Positions 16,491 to 25,999 are shown, numbered from the stretch's first letter. The stretch is DNA of 64,000 nucleotides from Hymenobacter guriensis (GCF_015773195.1 NZ_JADWYK010000003.1:124001-188000), one strand, 5' to 3'. Notes: generated by a model from the letters alone, not told the origin. Made by a program: numbers and translations.

Positions 16491-18302
16491 TTAAGCCGTA
16501 GCGTCAGGCTGACTGAAATAGTCGAGCAGAATACGGGCTTTGGCTTTGCCTACTTCGGCTATCAGCTCCGCCTCCGACAGTTCTTTGATTTTCTTGACCG
16601 ACTTGAATTTGGTGAGCAGCTTATCGGCCGTAACGGGGCCAAGGCCTTTGACGTCGGTAAGCTCGGTTTTGAGCGTGGCGGCGTCGCGGCGGGAGCGGTG
16701 GAAGGTAATGCCAAACCGGTGAGCTTCGTCGCGCATGCGCTGGATCAGGCGCAGGGTTTCGCTTTTCTTGTCGATATAAAGTGGCAGCGGGTCGTTCGGG
16801 ACGTATATTTCCTCCAGCCGCTTGGCAATGCCGATAATGGGAATCTGGCCCCACAGACCAAGGTCTTTCAGCGCTTTTACGCCCATACTCAGCTGCCCTT
16901 TGCCACCATCCACTATCACTAGTTGCGGGAGGCTGGTTCCTTCGTCGAGCAGGCGGCGGTAGCGGCGCGTCACGATTTCGTACATCGAGTCGAAGTCGTT
17001 GGGGCCTACCACGGTTTTGATATGGAAGTGGCGGTAGTCCTTTTTGCTGGGCTTGGCGTTGCGGAAGCACACCATAGCCGCTACCGGATTGTCGCCCTGG
17101 AAGTTGGAGTTGTCGAAGCATTCGATGTGCTTAGGCAGCTCCGTCAGGCGTAAATCCTTCTTCATGGTCTCCATGATGCGCACCTCATTCAGGTCCTTGC
17201 TCCGGTCGTTCATGCTTTCTTTTTCCTTGCGCAGGTACAGCACATTCTTGATACTGAGCTCCATGAGCTTGCGCTTGTCGCCGATCTGGGGCTGGGCAAT
17301 GCTGACGCCGGGCAGGGGCAGGCCGGGAATCGGCACGTTGGTCAGGATTTCCTTTGACTCGCTTTCAAACTCCTCGCGCATCTGCATAATCAGTGAGGCC
17401 AGGATTTCCCCATCAGGCTCGTCCAGCTTCTTCTGCACTTCGAGCGACTGGGTGAGGATAATGCTGCCATTCATCACCTTGAGGTAGTTGATAAATGCCG
17501 ACTTCTCGTTGGCCGCAATGCTGAACACATCAATGTTGGACAAGGCCGGATTGACAATGGTGCTTTTCGACTGAAACTCGTCGAGCCGGTCGAGCTTCTG
17601 CTTGAACTGGTGAGCAAGCTCGTACTGCTGCTCCTGGGCGGCCAGCGTCATCTTCTCGCGGAAGTACTGCTTGGGCAGGCGCAGGTCGCCGTTCAGGATT
17701 TGCTTGATCTGCTGGATGTACTGGTTGTAGGTTTCTTCATCCTGGAGTCCTTCGCAGGGGCCCTTGCAGTTGCCCAGGTGGTACTCCAGGCACACCTTGA
17801 ACTTACCGGTTTCAATATTCTGCGGCGACAGGTTGTAGGTGCAGGTGCGCAGCGGGTACAAGGCCCGGATTAGCTCCAGCAGCAGGTTCATGCCCGTGAC
17901 GTTGGCGTAGGGGCCGTAGTAGCGGCCCTGGCCGGGTACTTTGTTGCGGGTCGGAATCAGGCGCGGAAACCGCTCGTTGGTGAGCAGCAGGTACGGATAC
18001 GTCTTGCCGTCCTTGAGCAGGATGTTGTACTTGGGCTGATGCTGCTTGATAAGGTTGTTTTCGAGCAGAAAGGCATCCGATTCCGAGTCCACAATGGTGA
18101 ATTCGATGCGGCGGATGTTCTTCACCAGCTGCTGGGTTTTCTTGTTGTGGTCCTGCTTGGTGAAGTAGCTGCTCACCCGCTTGCGCAGGTCAATGGCCTT
18201 GCCTACGTAGATAATCGTGTCTTCCTCGCCGAAGTACTTGTAGACGCCAGGGCGATGGGGAAGCTGGCGGATTTGGTCTTGCAGCTCAGGGTTGGCAGCC
18301 AT
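16491..18302 (-). CDS. uvrC: Excinuclease ABC subunit C
   Basis: A 603-residue UvrC, which makes both incisions around DNA damage in nucleotide excision repair with UvrA/UvrB. The N-terminal GIY-YIG nuclease domain shows RPGVYKYFG and IIYVGKAIDLRKRVSSYF (Y21, Y32). A UVR motif lies near residues 205-240. The RNase-H-like C-terminal nuclease shows HIECFDNSNFQGDNPVAAMV and VIVDGGKGQL, and the end has paired helix-hairpin-helix motifs (LTDVKGLGPVTADKLLTKF). Length is typical. The gene is in its usual Cytophagales position next to gldN, transcribed towards it. Confidence 0.97.
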   Translation of the reverse strand: MAANPELQDQIRQLPHRPGVYKYFGEEDTIIYVGKAIDLRKRVSSYFTKQDHNKKTQQLVKNIRRIEFTIVDSESDAFLLENNLIKQHQPKYNILLKDGKTYPYLLLTNERFPRLIPTRNKVPGQGRYYGPYANVTGMNLLLELIRALYPLRTCTYNLSPQNIETGKFKVCLEYHLGNCKGPCEGLQDEETYNQYIQQIKQILNGDLRLPKQYFREKMTLAAQEQQYELAHQFKQKLDRLDEFQSKSTIVNPALSNIDVFSIAANEKSAFINYLKVMNGSIILTQSLEVQKKLDEPDGEILASLIMQMREEFESESKEILTNVPIPGLPLPGVSIAQPQIGDKRKLMELSIKNVLYLRKEKESMNDRSKDLNEVRIMETMKKDLRLTELPKHIECFDNSNFQGDNPVAAMVCFRNAKPSKKDYRHFHIKTVVGPNDFDSMYEIVTRRYRRLLDEGTSLPQLVIVDGGKGQLSMGVKALKDLGLWGQIPIIGIAKRLEEIYVPNDPLPLYIDKKSETLRLIQRMRDEAHRFGITFHRSRRDAATLKTELTDVKGLGPVTADKLLTKFKSVKKIKELSEAELIAEVGKAKARILLDYFSQPDATA

Positions 18303-18432
18303 AGAAACACAAATTTGGCAATGGTACGGTGCGCTTTTGGGAGAAATCAGCCGCCGTACGCAGTAGGTAAAAAGGGTACGTAACCCAGTAAGGGCCAGGT
18401 TCAGAACCGGCCGTAATTCCGGAATACTACAA

Positions 18433-18463
18433 CAAAAAACGAGGCCGGGAAGTCCCGGCCTCG
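18433..18463 (-). terminator. Terminator of the class A PBP gene
   Basis: CGAGGCCGGGA (18440-18450) pairs with TCCCGGCCTCG (18453-18463). On the minus strand the stem is followed by six T residues. It lies about 50 bases after the PBP stop and before uvrC. Confidence 0.8.
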
Positions 18464-18511
18464 CAGAGGCAATTTGCCAAAATCCGCTGAAATCTGCGCG
18501 GGTCCGTGGTC

Positions 18512-20848
18512 CTAGATGTCCTGGTCGTCCAGGTCGCCGAGGTCTACCTGGTTTAGTTTCTGCTCGTAGGGAATCGTGTCGCGCTGGCCGCCGTAGTAGC
18601 GGGAACAGTCGATTTCGATGCTGAGCGGCTGCTGAGGCAATGGGAAGTCCTTGGTGCTGATGCCTATTTCCTTGTTGTTCTTATACACCTGCTTCATGAA
18701 GATGCCATAGATAGGCAGCGCCAGGCGGGAACCCTGCCCGTAGGCCCCCGTGCGGAAGTGAATGCTCCGGTCTTCGCCGCCCACCCACATACCACATACC
18801 AAGTCGGGCGTGAGGCCCATAAACCAGGCATCGGAGTAGTTGGACGTGGTGCCGGTTTTGGCCGCAATCTGGTAGGGGAAGTTGAAGCCGCCGCGCAGGA
18901 TAATGGACGTGCCGCCTTTCTCTTCCACCGCGCCGCGCATCATGTAGGTCATCAGGTAAGCCGTTTCCTCGCTGAGCGCCTCCTTGGTCTGGGGCACGAA
19001 TTCGCGCAGCACATTGCCGTTCTTGTCCTCAATGCGCATCACCATCATCGGCGCCGTCCACACGCCATGGTTGGCAAAGGTGCCGTAGGCGCCCGTCAGC
19101 TCGTAGATGCTCACATCGGAGGAGCCGAAACCTACGGCCGGCACCGCTTCGATGGGAGAGGTGATGCCGAGGCGCTTGGCGTAGGCTACCACGGTTTCGG
19201 GCCCCAGCTTTTGCACCAGCCAGGCCGTGATGGAGTTCATGGAGCGGGCCAGCGCCTGCCGCATCGTGAAGGTTCGGCCCGAGAAGCTGCCCTCAAAGTT
19301 GCGGGGCGTGTAAGGCGGCCGACCGGCTACGGCCGGGAACGTAGTAGCTACGTCGGGACGCTGGTAGCACGGGGAGTAGCCCTGGTCAATGGCGGCGGTG
19401 TATACGAAGGGCTTGAACGTGGAGCCGGGCTGACGTTTGCCCTGCTTTACGTGGTCGTATTTGAAGTACTTGTAGTTGGTGCCGCCCACCCAGGCCTTGA
19501 TTTGCCCGTTGAGCGGGTTCATGGCCATAAAGCCCGCGTGCAGGAAACGCTTGTAGTAAGCCAGGGAATCCATGGGCGACATAGTCACTTCCTTCTCGCC
19601 CTGCCAAGTAAACACCTTCATCTTGTACTTCTTGTTGAGGTAGTACTTGATGGAATCGGGCTGGCCTTCATAGCGGGTCGCCAGGGACCGGTACCGTTCC
19701 GTGCGCTTGATGGCCGTATTCAGAAAGCCGGGAATAACTTTGCCGTTCTCGTCGCGCCAGGGCAGCTGGCCTTTCCAGTGCGTGTCAAACCAACGCTGCT
19801 GCAGCTTCATGTGGTCGGCAATGGCGGTTTCGGCATACTTCTGCATCCGCGAGTCAATCGTGGTGTAGATTTTCAGGCCATCGGCGTACAGGTCGTGGTC
19901 GGTTTCCCGGGCCCAGTCGCGGAGCATCTTGCTTACTTCTACCCGGAAGTAGGGCGCAATGCCTTCGTTCTGGTTTTCCACGTTGTAGCGCAGCACAATC
20001 GGCTTCACGGTGTCGGCCTGAAGCGCCTGGGCATCCATGTAGCCATACTTGTGCATCTGGCGCAGCACCCAATTGCGGCGCATTTTGCTGCGCTGGGGGT
20101 TAAACTTGGGGCTGAAACGGCTGGGCGCGTTCAACACGCCTACCAGAGTGGCTGCCTCAGGGCGTGTCAGGTCCTTGGGCTTCTTGCCGAAAAACGTCTT
20201 GGCCGCCGTGCTGATGCCGAAAGCGTTGGAGCCATAGTCCGTCACGTTCAGGTACATGCGCATGATTTCGCGCTTGGTGTAGCTGCGTTCCAGCCGGATG
20301 GCCAGAATCCACTCTTTGGTTTTGGTGATGAGCATGCGTACGCCCGGCACGTCGTTCAGGCGGCCGTCGCTCAGATCCTCGCGGGTATGAAACAGCACTT
20401 TGGCCAGCTGCTGGGTGAGCGTGGAGCCGCCGCCACCGCTGCCGCCCGTAAGCAGGCCCGCCGCTACCCGGCCGGTGGCCTTGGGGTCGATGCCGGAATG
20501 CTCCTCGAAGCGGGCATCCTCGGTAGCAATCAGAGCATCTACCAGGTGCTGGGGAAGGTCTTCATACTCCACCGGTGTGCGGTTCTCGCGAAAGTATTTG
20601 CCCATCAGTACGTTGTCGGACGAATACACTTCCGAGGCCAGCTCGCTTTTAGGATTCTCGAGCGTTTTCAGGTTGGGCATCCGCCCAAACAGATTCAGGA
20701 AGTTGGCGCTGACGGCCCAGATGTAAAACAGAAACGCCAGCAGGCCGATGCCGAACAGCGTCCACAGCGTACGAATAAAGGCCGCGAAACGCCCAGAGCG
20801 GGCCGGCTTGCGCAAGCCCGATGGTTTTCGGGCAGCAGAATATGCCAT
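18512..20848 (-). CDS. Class A penicillin-binding protein (PBP1A-like)
   Basis: A 778-residue bifunctional peptidoglycan synthase. A cytoplasmic basic tail and a signal anchor (about 25-48) precede the GT51 glycosyltransferase domain, with catalytic ATEDARFEEHSGID (E110) and GGSTLTQQLAK. The transpeptidase domain has SxxK in RQPGSTFKPF (S476), SxN in RSMNSITAWL (S536-N538) and KTGTTSNYSDAWF (K664). All catalytic residues are present. The C-terminal tail is acidic (LGDLDDQDI). It is followed on the same strand by uvrC beyond a terminator and preceded by sprE/porW, with an 75-bp gap. Confidence 0.95.
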   Translation of the reverse strand: MAYSAARKPSGLRKPARSGRFAAFIRTLWTLFGIGLLAFLFYIWAVSANFLNLFGRMPNLKTLENPKSELASEVYSSDNVLMGKYFRENRTPVEYEDLPQHLVDALIATEDARFEEHSGIDPKATGRVAAGLLTGGSGGGGSTLTQQLAKVLFHTREDLSDGRLNDVPGVRMLITKTKEWILAIRLERSYTKREIMRMYLNVTDYGSNAFGISTAAKTFFGKKPKDLTRPEAATLVGVLNAPSRFSPKFNPQRSKMRRNWVLRQMHKYGYMDAQALQADTVKPIVLRYNVENQNEGIAPYFRVEVSKMLRDWARETDHDLYADGLKIYTTIDSRMQKYAETAIADHMKLQQRWFDTHWKGQLPWRDENGKVIPGFLNTAIKRTERYRSLATRYEGQPDSIKYYLNKKYKMKVFTWQGEKEVTMSPMDSLAYYKRFLHAGFMAMNPLNGQIKAWVGGTNYKYFKYDHVKQGKRQPGSTFKPFVYTAAIDQGYSPCYQRPDVATTFPAVAGRPPYTPRNFEGSFSGRTFTMRQALARSMNSITAWLVQKLGPETVVAYAKRLGITSPIEAVPAVGFGSSDVSIYELTGAYGTFANHGVWTAPMMVMRIEDKNGNVLREFVPQTKEALSEETAYLMTYMMRGAVEEKGGTSIILRGGFNFPYQIAAKTGTTSNYSDAWFMGLTPDLVCGMWVGGEDRSIHFRTGAYGQGSRLALPIYGIFMKQVYKNNKEIGISTKDFPLPQQPLSIEIDCSRYYGGQRDTIPYEQKLNQVDLGDLDDQDI

Positions 20849-20923
20849 TGGATAAAGAAGTAAGTCAACCAGCGCAACTGGCCGGAAAGCCGGCTCAGCG
20901 AATGAGGTAGCGCGCCCGCAAAG

Positions 20924-23893
20924 TTACGGACGATATGCTTGCTGGTAGAACTGCTCGTATTCGGCCACGTTCTGGCGTTGGAGCAGCACCGGCAGGTTCT
21001 CAATACCTACAACCAGGGTTTGGTAACCCACGCCCCGCAGCCGGCCCAACGGACTCTGGGGGCCGCGCAGTTTCAGGGCGTAGCTTTGCGCTACTTTGGC
21101 CCCGGCCAAGGACTGGACCACTACGGCCACCAGCGAGTCGCCGAGGGGCTGCTGCTGCACCTGCAGGTTGCTGGCCCGGAAGTAGCGGCTGTGGTAGGCA
21201 GCAAGCTGAGCGGGCAGAGTAGCCAATAAAGGAGCGTCTTTAGGTACAACCAGCACCACCGCATGGTTGGCGCTTAGGTTGGTAGCGTAGGGCGCTGCCG
21301 GAGCTGTAGGAGCCGGGTCGGGGCCGCCGGGGGTAGCTGTGGCCGGGGCAGGTACCGCCTGCGCCGGAGCCGCCGGCGTATTGGTGGCTGGCGAGGCTAC
21401 GGTAGGTGGCGTTGTAGTGGGCTTCTTATCATTTTGGCCGGCTGCCGGAGCTGCAGAAGCTGCCGGGGTTGTCACCGGCATGTTGGGCGCCGGGGTAGGC
21501 GCAGCAGGCTTGGGGACCACCACCGGCGACTCATTGGCTCCGTAGAAAATGCGCATGCGGTTGTCTACCTCGCCGGGGCGGAAGTACGATACGCGGGGCT
21601 TTTCGGTGGAGGCCAGCGCCCCGGGCAGGCTGCCCTGCTCATACCGGTCGAAGGTGGCCAGCAGGGTTTGGGCGTCGGTATTCAGGGCACTGTTGGGGTA
21701 GTCCTTCACAAACTTCGCTACCTGCGCCTTGGTAATGATGGGTGGCTGGGTGCGTAGGGCCAGCAGCACACCCAGGTAGGCTACCCGGTCGTTGTAGTCA
21801 CTTTCGGGATAAAGCTTGCGGGTGCGCTCCAGCACCTTGGCCGTTTTCTTGAACTCCTGCTTTTTATAGAGGGCAAACGCCGAATCCAGCTGCACGCTCA
21901 CGCCTGCATTGGCCACCGACATGCGCCGCAGAAACTCGGGGTCGGCCACCAGCCGGGCGTAGGAGGAAGTCGGATATTCCTGGCGCAGGCGCTGGGCATA
22001 CTGCTCGGCCTTGGTATCTCCGGCGGCCTGATACTGCAGAAAAAGGCTGTAGTATACTTCCGGGGTGTGCTTGCCGCCGGGGAAGCGGGTCAGCAGCTTT
22101 TCGTAGGTTTCGGCGGCGCGGGCGGGTTCGCGCAGCTGCTGCCCGTAGATGCCGCCCAGCGCAAACAGTGCTTCTTGCGTCAGTTGGTTGGATGCCTCCA
22201 GCTGCTCGGAGCTCAGCGGAATGCTCTGGCGGTACTGGGCTACCAGCGTGGCGGCCTGCTGGGCTGGGCTGAGGACCGCCGCGGCGGCGCTTTCGGCATT
22301 TACCTGAGTAGCGTCGTTGCCGGCCAGCGAAACCGGGACGTTGCCCCCGCGGGCCGCTGCCGGGGAGGCGCTGGCTACGCTGGTTACGCGCCAGTTGTCC
22401 TGCAACGGCCGGTCGCCCCAGCGGCGTACAAACTCCGAGCGGGCCGTGCTGAGCGAAGTTGGGTTGTCGAAATACCATTGGGCGCCGGTGTTGGTATTGG
22501 CAAAGGCAAATGGGTCGATGTCGGGGTTGCCGGAGCGCACGTTGCTTATGCCAGTGCCCGTCTGGCGCCGGTCGTCCCGCTCGCGCTGGGCCGCCAGGCG
22601 CTTTTCCTCGGCGGCTTTGGCGGCCAGCTCGGCCTCAGCATAGCCCGTTAGGCGCACCCGAAGCGCAGCCGTGTCCAACCGGGCCAAGGCCTGCAGGCTG
22701 TCCTGCGTTTCCACAATGGTCAGTTGCTTGGCGAAGTCTTGCAGGATGGTGCTCCGCTCCGCTATGGCCGCGTACTGCGGCGACTCGCGCGACAGGTTCT
22801 GCACTGTGCTGTCGTAGTAGGCCGCGGCGGCGCGGTACTTCTGCAGGTTTTCGTAGTTGATGCGGCCAGCCAGCAAATAGGTGTACGACTTCTGGGCTTG
22901 GTTGCCGCCCCCGGCGCGGGCCGATTTTTCCAGCAGCTTCAGGGCCTCGGGGTAGCGCTGCTGGCGGTATTCCAGCCGGGCCATTTCGTAGTAGATCTTG
23001 TCGCCGTACTCCTTGTTCTTCGTGTCTTTTAGGAGTTTGGCGAAGTATTTATCCAGCCGGGCGCGGTCGTTCTGGTTCAGGTCCGATACCTGGCCCAGCA
23101 TCAGCTTGCTGTAGAAATCCAGCTCGTAGGGCGGGTTGCGTTTCAAAATCTGGTTGAGCTGCGCGTAGGCCTTCTTATCGTCGCCCTGCTCCTGGTAAAG
23201 CTGGGCCAGCACGTAGCGCGTGCGTGACTGCTCGTTTTTGGGCGTGATGTAGGGCAGTGCCTTCTCCAGGTTCTCAATGGCCAGCTTGGGGTTGTCGGTC
23301 CGCAGGTGGTACTCGGCGCGGGTCGTAAACAGGGCGCGGGCGTTGCGCTCCGTGCCCACTTCCTTGTCCAGAATGTCGGACACGGCCGAGGCACTTTCGT
23401 ACTCTTTCAGCGCCAGAAACGTGCGCATCAGCCAGATCAGGGCTTCGTGGCGGGCGTGCGGGTCTTTGCTGGTTGTGTTAACATACTTGAAGGTCTTCAC
23501 CGCGTCTTCCAGCTCACGCTTGTAGTAGCGCGCTTTGCCTACTAGGATGTAGCTGTCGTCGGTCCAGTCGGAGCCGGGGTGATACTGGATGGGAATCGAG
23601 GTCTTCTTTATAATATCCTCCATATCCCCCGCTAGCTTCACGGCCGTGAGCGAGTCGATGGTAGGAAAAAGGGGCAGCACGCGGTTGTAGTCGTTGAGGC
23701 GGCCTTTATCGAGGTCGGCCTCCACCGTGCGCATCTTTTCCCGCGCCAGGAAGTAGGCGTTGTCGCGGGCCACAACGTTCTGGTAAGCGCGGCCGACGGG
23801 CCCCCGCTCGGAGGCGCAGCCAGCTAAGCCAGCGGCCAGCACCAACGCCGCCAGGGGCCAGAAAAGAAGACGGGAAAGCAGAGTTCGGGTCAA
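20924..23893 (-). CDS. sprE: Type IX secretion lipoprotein SprE/PorW-like (TPR protein)
   Basis: Translation most likely starts at TTG 23893, giving 989 residues with lipobox LAGC (Cys26); a TTG 48 bases upstream would put about 40 residues before the lipobox. The first 400 residues are helical TPR-like repeats (for example QSRTRYVLAQLYQEQGDDKK). The hallmark segment AQWYFDNPTSLSTARSEFVR followed by RRWGDRPLQDNWR matches SprE/PorW as I remember them. PorW links the PorKN ring to the outer-membrane translocon. A second TPR block and a long Pro/Ala/Thr linker (about 795-880) precede a C-terminal domain. Its distance from gldKLMN (about 5 kb) supports the type IX assignment. Confidence 0.85.
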   Translation of the reverse strand: MTRTLLSRLLFWPLAALVLAAGLAGCASERGPVGRAYQNVVARDNAYFLAREKMRTVEADLDKGRLNDYNRVLPLFPTIDSLTAVKLAGDMEDIIKKTSIPIQYHPGSDWTDDSYILVGKARYYKRELEDAVKTFKYVNTTSKDPHARHEALIWLMRTFLALKEYESASAVSDILDKEVGTERNARALFTTRAEYHLRTDNPKLAIENLEKALPYITPKNEQSRTRYVLAQLYQEQGDDKKAYAQLNQILKRNPPYELDFYSKLMLGQVSDLNQNDRARLDKYFAKLLKDTKNKEYGDKIYYEMARLEYRQQRYPEALKLLEKSARAGGGNQAQKSYTYLLAGRINYENLQKYRAAAAYYDSTVQNLSRESPQYAAIAERSTILQDFAKQLTIVETQDSLQALARLDTAALRVRLTGYAEAELAAKAAEEKRLAAQRERDDRRQTGTGISNVRSGNPDIDPFAFANTNTGAQWYFDNPTSLSTARSEFVRRWGDRPLQDNWRVTSVASASPAAARGGNVPVSLAGNDATQVNAESAAAAVLSPAQQAATLVAQYRQSIPLSSEQLEASNQLTQEALFALGGIYGQQLREPARAAETYEKLLTRFPGGKHTPEVYYSLFLQYQAAGDTKAEQYAQRLRQEYPTSSYARLVADPEFLRRMSVANAGVSVQLDSAFALYKKQEFKKTAKVLERTRKLYPESDYNDRVAYLGVLLALRTQPPIITKAQVAKFVKDYPNSALNTDAQTLLATFDRYEQGSLPGALASTEKPRVSYFRPGEVDNRMRIFYGANESPVVVPKPAAPTPAPNMPVTTPAASAAPAAGQNDKKPTTTPPTVASPATNTPAAPAQAVPAPATATPGGPDPAPTAPAAPYATNLSANHAVVLVVPKDAPLLATLPAQLAAYHSRYFRASNLQVQQQPLGDSLVAVVVQSLAGAKVAQSYALKLRGPQSPLGRLRGVGYQTLVVGIENLPVLLQRQNVAEYEQFYQQAYRP

Positions 23894-24102
23894 AACAGCA
23901 GAATAATCAGATGCCGAAGCAATAAAGCAGTAACGGGCCAAACGACCGGATTTGTTCAGTCGTCTACCTGCTCCGGGCTACAACGTCGCACATTGGGTAA
24001 AAGTACGCTTTTTCCCGACCCACTTTGGATGAAACCGGCAACCATACCTCAGCCGCCCAAAATCCGTACTTTCGGCTGCCCGTCACTTTTACTTGGTTTG
24101 CT
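23894..24102. promoter_or_regulatory. Divergent intergenic region between sprE/porW and the ATP synthase cluster
   Basis: The two gene sets diverge here. On the plus strand TACTTTCG (about 24067) resembles the -7 box for atpZ. On the minus strand TACTTTTA, complementary to about 23999-24006, may serve sprE. Neither is a perfect TAnnTTTG, so both are tentative. Confidence 0.35.
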
Positions 24103-24330
24103 ATGTCTGACTCGCCCACACCGCAGGATTCCCGCTCAACCGGCAGCACATTTGGCAAGTTTGCCGGTGCCGGTATGCAGATGCTGGCCATTATTGGTCT
24201 GAGCACCTGGCTGGGCGTGTGGCTCGACGGGCGCTACCACAGCAGCCCTTGGGCTACGGTGGGCCTAAGCTTACTGGGTATCTTCGTTGCCCTATACCAG
24301 GTTATTCGGGCAGTATCGGAGAAGAGTTAA
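24103..24330 (+). CDS. atpZ: AtpZ/AtpI-like small membrane protein
   Basis: A 75-residue protein starting at ATG 24103 (MSDSPTPQDSRSTGSTFGKF). Two hydrophobic helices, GAGMQMLAIIGLSTWLGVWL and WATVGLSLLGIFVALYQVI, are joined by the short loop DGRYHSSP. This matches AtpZ/AtpI-like proteins that precede F0 genes and are linked in other bacteria to c-ring assembly or Mg/Ca transport. First gene of the ATP synthase cluster here. Its TAA stop is part of the inverted repeat that follows. Confidence 0.8.
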   Translation: MSDSPTPQDSRSTGSTFGKFAGAGMQMLAIIGLSTWLGVWLDGRYHSSPWATVGLSLLGIFVALYQVIRAVSEKS

Positions 24331-24410
24331 TGTGGAGAATGTGGTTGAATGTGCTAATGTGGAGAATGTGTCTCGCATCAGCATATTCAACCACATTCTC
24401 CACATTAGCT
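24328..24410. repeat. Inverted heptad-like repeat after atpZ
   Basis: TAATGTGGAGAATGTGGTTG... at 24328-24355 is matched by its complement at 24383-24410 with one mismatch over 28 bases. The arm is built from GAATGTG-like units, and a third partial copy (TAATGTGGAGAATGTG) lies in the loop. The atpZ stop codon is the first three bases of the left arm. An RNA hairpin of this size could stall or protect the transcript between atpZ and the next gene. Confidence 0.9.
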
Positions 24411-24443
24411 AAGCGCAGCACCTTAACCCACAGGATTAACCCT

Positions 24444-24451
24444 TACCTTTG
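24444..24451 (+). promoter_or_regulatory. Possible internal promoter -7 box of the ATP synthase cluster
   Basis: TACCTTTG matches TAnnTTTG 28 bases before the TTG start of the atpI-like gene. No clear -33 TTTG is visible, so confidence is moderate. Confidence 0.4.
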
Positions 24452-24478
24452 CCGGCCCATCATCTTCCGGTATAGCCC

Positions 24479-24886
24479 TTGCTTCGCTTTCTTCGCAACT
24501 TGTTACTGTTGGGCTTGCTCTTATACGGGAGCCTGTACCTGCTGAACGCCCGCTATGGCGAAGCAGCGGTGCATCCGCTGGCTGGCTACATTCTGGGCTA
24601 CTTTGCCTTGCTCACGGGCACCATCTACTGGACGACGGCCCGGATGGTGAAAGCCAACCCCGAGAACTTCATGGCCGCCTACTTCGGCTCCATGGTGCTG
24701 CGCATGTTTTTGAGCATCGGCATCGTGCTGGTATACCTATATAGAGGGGGCGCGCACGAAGGACGGGGTACTTACACCTTCTTGGGGGCCTTCTTTCTTG
24801 GGTATTTTATCTTTACTGGGTTTGAAGTCTGGAGCGTTCTGACTAACTTGCGCCCGTTTTCAAAACCGGGTGAACCTGCCGTTTAG
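24479..24886 (+). CDS. AtpI-like membrane protein of the ATP synthase cluster
   Basis: A 135-residue protein starting with TTG (MLRFLRNLLLLGLLLYGSLY). Four hydrophobic helices are visible, with the conserved-looking central segment TIYWTTARMVKANPENFMAA and FGSMVLRMFLSIGIVLVYLY. Position between atpZ and atpB and helix number fit the poorly conserved AtpI role (F0 assembly), but sequence alone does not prove it. No other start is as well placed. It is 33 bp upstream of atpB. Confidence 0.65.
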   Translation: MLRFLRNLLLLGLLLYGSLYLLNARYGEAAVHPLAGYILGYFALLTGTIYWTTARMVKANPENFMAAYFGSMVLRMFLSIGIVLVYLYRGGAHEGRGTYTFLGAFFLGYFIFTGFEVWSVLTNLRPFSKPGEPAV

Positions 24887-24919
24887 GTTCCCGCTCCGCC
24901 CCACCCTAAGGTCTTCTGA

Positions 24920-25999
24920 ATGAAGCGCTTACTGATAGCCCTCTTCTGTGTTCTTTCTTTCCCTGTTTTTGCTCAAGAGCAAACGGCTTCCGTCCACGAG
25001 GCTAACAAAGAAGAAGAGGCCTTCAACGCCGGTGAGCTGATCCTGCACCACGTAGGCGACGCCCACGAGTGGCATTTCTTCGGTGAAGAAGGTGAAGGTC
25101 CACACTTCACGCTCCCGCTGCCCGTTATGGCGTACCAGCCCGGCAAAGGTCTGTCGGTTTTCTCCTCGCACCATCTCTACCCTGAGGGCACTGTGCACGA
25201 AGGCCTCAAGCTGGAGCACGAAACCCTCGAAGCCGTTGACGGCAGCAAGGTTTACGACCTGTCCATCACCAAGAACGTAGCTTCCCTGCTGTTGAGCGTG
25301 GTGCTGCTGATTGCGGTGTTCTTCACGGTGGCCGGCGGCTACCGCAAAAACCACGGCCACGCACCCAAGGGTGTGCAATCCTTCTTCGAGCCCATCATCA
25401 TCTTTGTGCGCGACGAAGTAGCCAAAAAAGCTATTGGCCCAAAGTACGAGCGGTACCTGCCGTACCTGCTCACCATCTTCTTCTTTATCTGGTTCAACAA
25501 CCTGCTGGGCTTGCTGCCAGGCGCGGCCAACCTCACCGGTAACTTGGCCGTGACGTTCCTATTTGCCTTCCTCACGCTGCTCATCACCACGTTCAGCTCC
25601 AATAAGTACTACTGGTCGCACATTTTCTGGACGCCTGGTGTTCCACTGTGGCTGCGTCCGATTATGATTCCGGTGGAGCTCATTGGCGTGATTTCGAAGC
25701 CTTTCTCTCTGATGGTTCGACTGTTTGCCAACGTCACGGCCGGTCACATCATCATCCTGAGCTTCATTGGACTGATTTTTATCTTCAATGACATCAAGAT
25801 TGCGCCGCTGTCCATAGCTTTTGGCTTGTTCATCAACGTGCTGGAGCTGCTGGTAGCCATTCTGCAGGCCTACATCTTCACGCTGCTTACGGCCATGTAC
25901 ATCGGTGGGGCGGTGGAAGAGCACCACGACCACGACTATGGCATCGGCGGTGACGATGCCGACGCACCGCTGCACGTTTCGGGCGGCCACGCGCACTAA
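24920..25999 (+). CDS. atpB: ATP synthase F0 subunit a
   Basis: A 359-residue subunit a forming the proton half-channels against the c-ring. It has a signal peptide (MKRLLIALFCVLSFPVFA) and a Bacteroidota-type periplasmic N-terminal extension of about 90 residues. Five or six helices follow, with the essential Arg in SLMVRLFANVTAGH (Arg267) and LLEL-type helix LFINVLELLVAILQAYIF near the end. The C-terminus is a His/Asp-rich tail (EEHHDHDYGIGG). The extension and signal peptide are normal for this phylum. atpE follows after a pyrimidine-rich 62-bp spacer. Confidence 0.95.
   Translation: MKRLLIALFCVLSFPVFAQEQTASVHEANKEEEAFNAGELILHHVGDAHEWHFFGEEGEGPHFTLPLPVMAYQPGKGLSVFSSHHLYPEGTVHEGLKLEHETLEAVDGSKVYDLSITKNVASLLLSVVLLIAVFFTVAGGYRKNHGHAPKGVQSFFEPIIIFVRDEVAKKAIGPKYERYLPYLLTIFFFIWFNNLLGLLPGAANLTGNLAVTFLFAFLTLLITTFSSNKYYWSHIFWTPGVPLWLRPIMIPVELIGVISKPFSLMVRLFANVTAGHIIILSFIGLIFIFNDIKIAPLSIAFGLFINVLELLVAILQAYIFTLLTAMYIGGAVEEHHDHDYGIGGDDADAPLHVSGGHAH

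Noticed and set aside
18758..20863. A 701-codon open frame antisense to the class A PBP gene
   Set aside because: It mirrors the PBP on the other strand, is His/Gly/Arg-rich without any domain, and the PBP has all catalytic motifs. High-GC codon use commonly leaves such antisense frames open.
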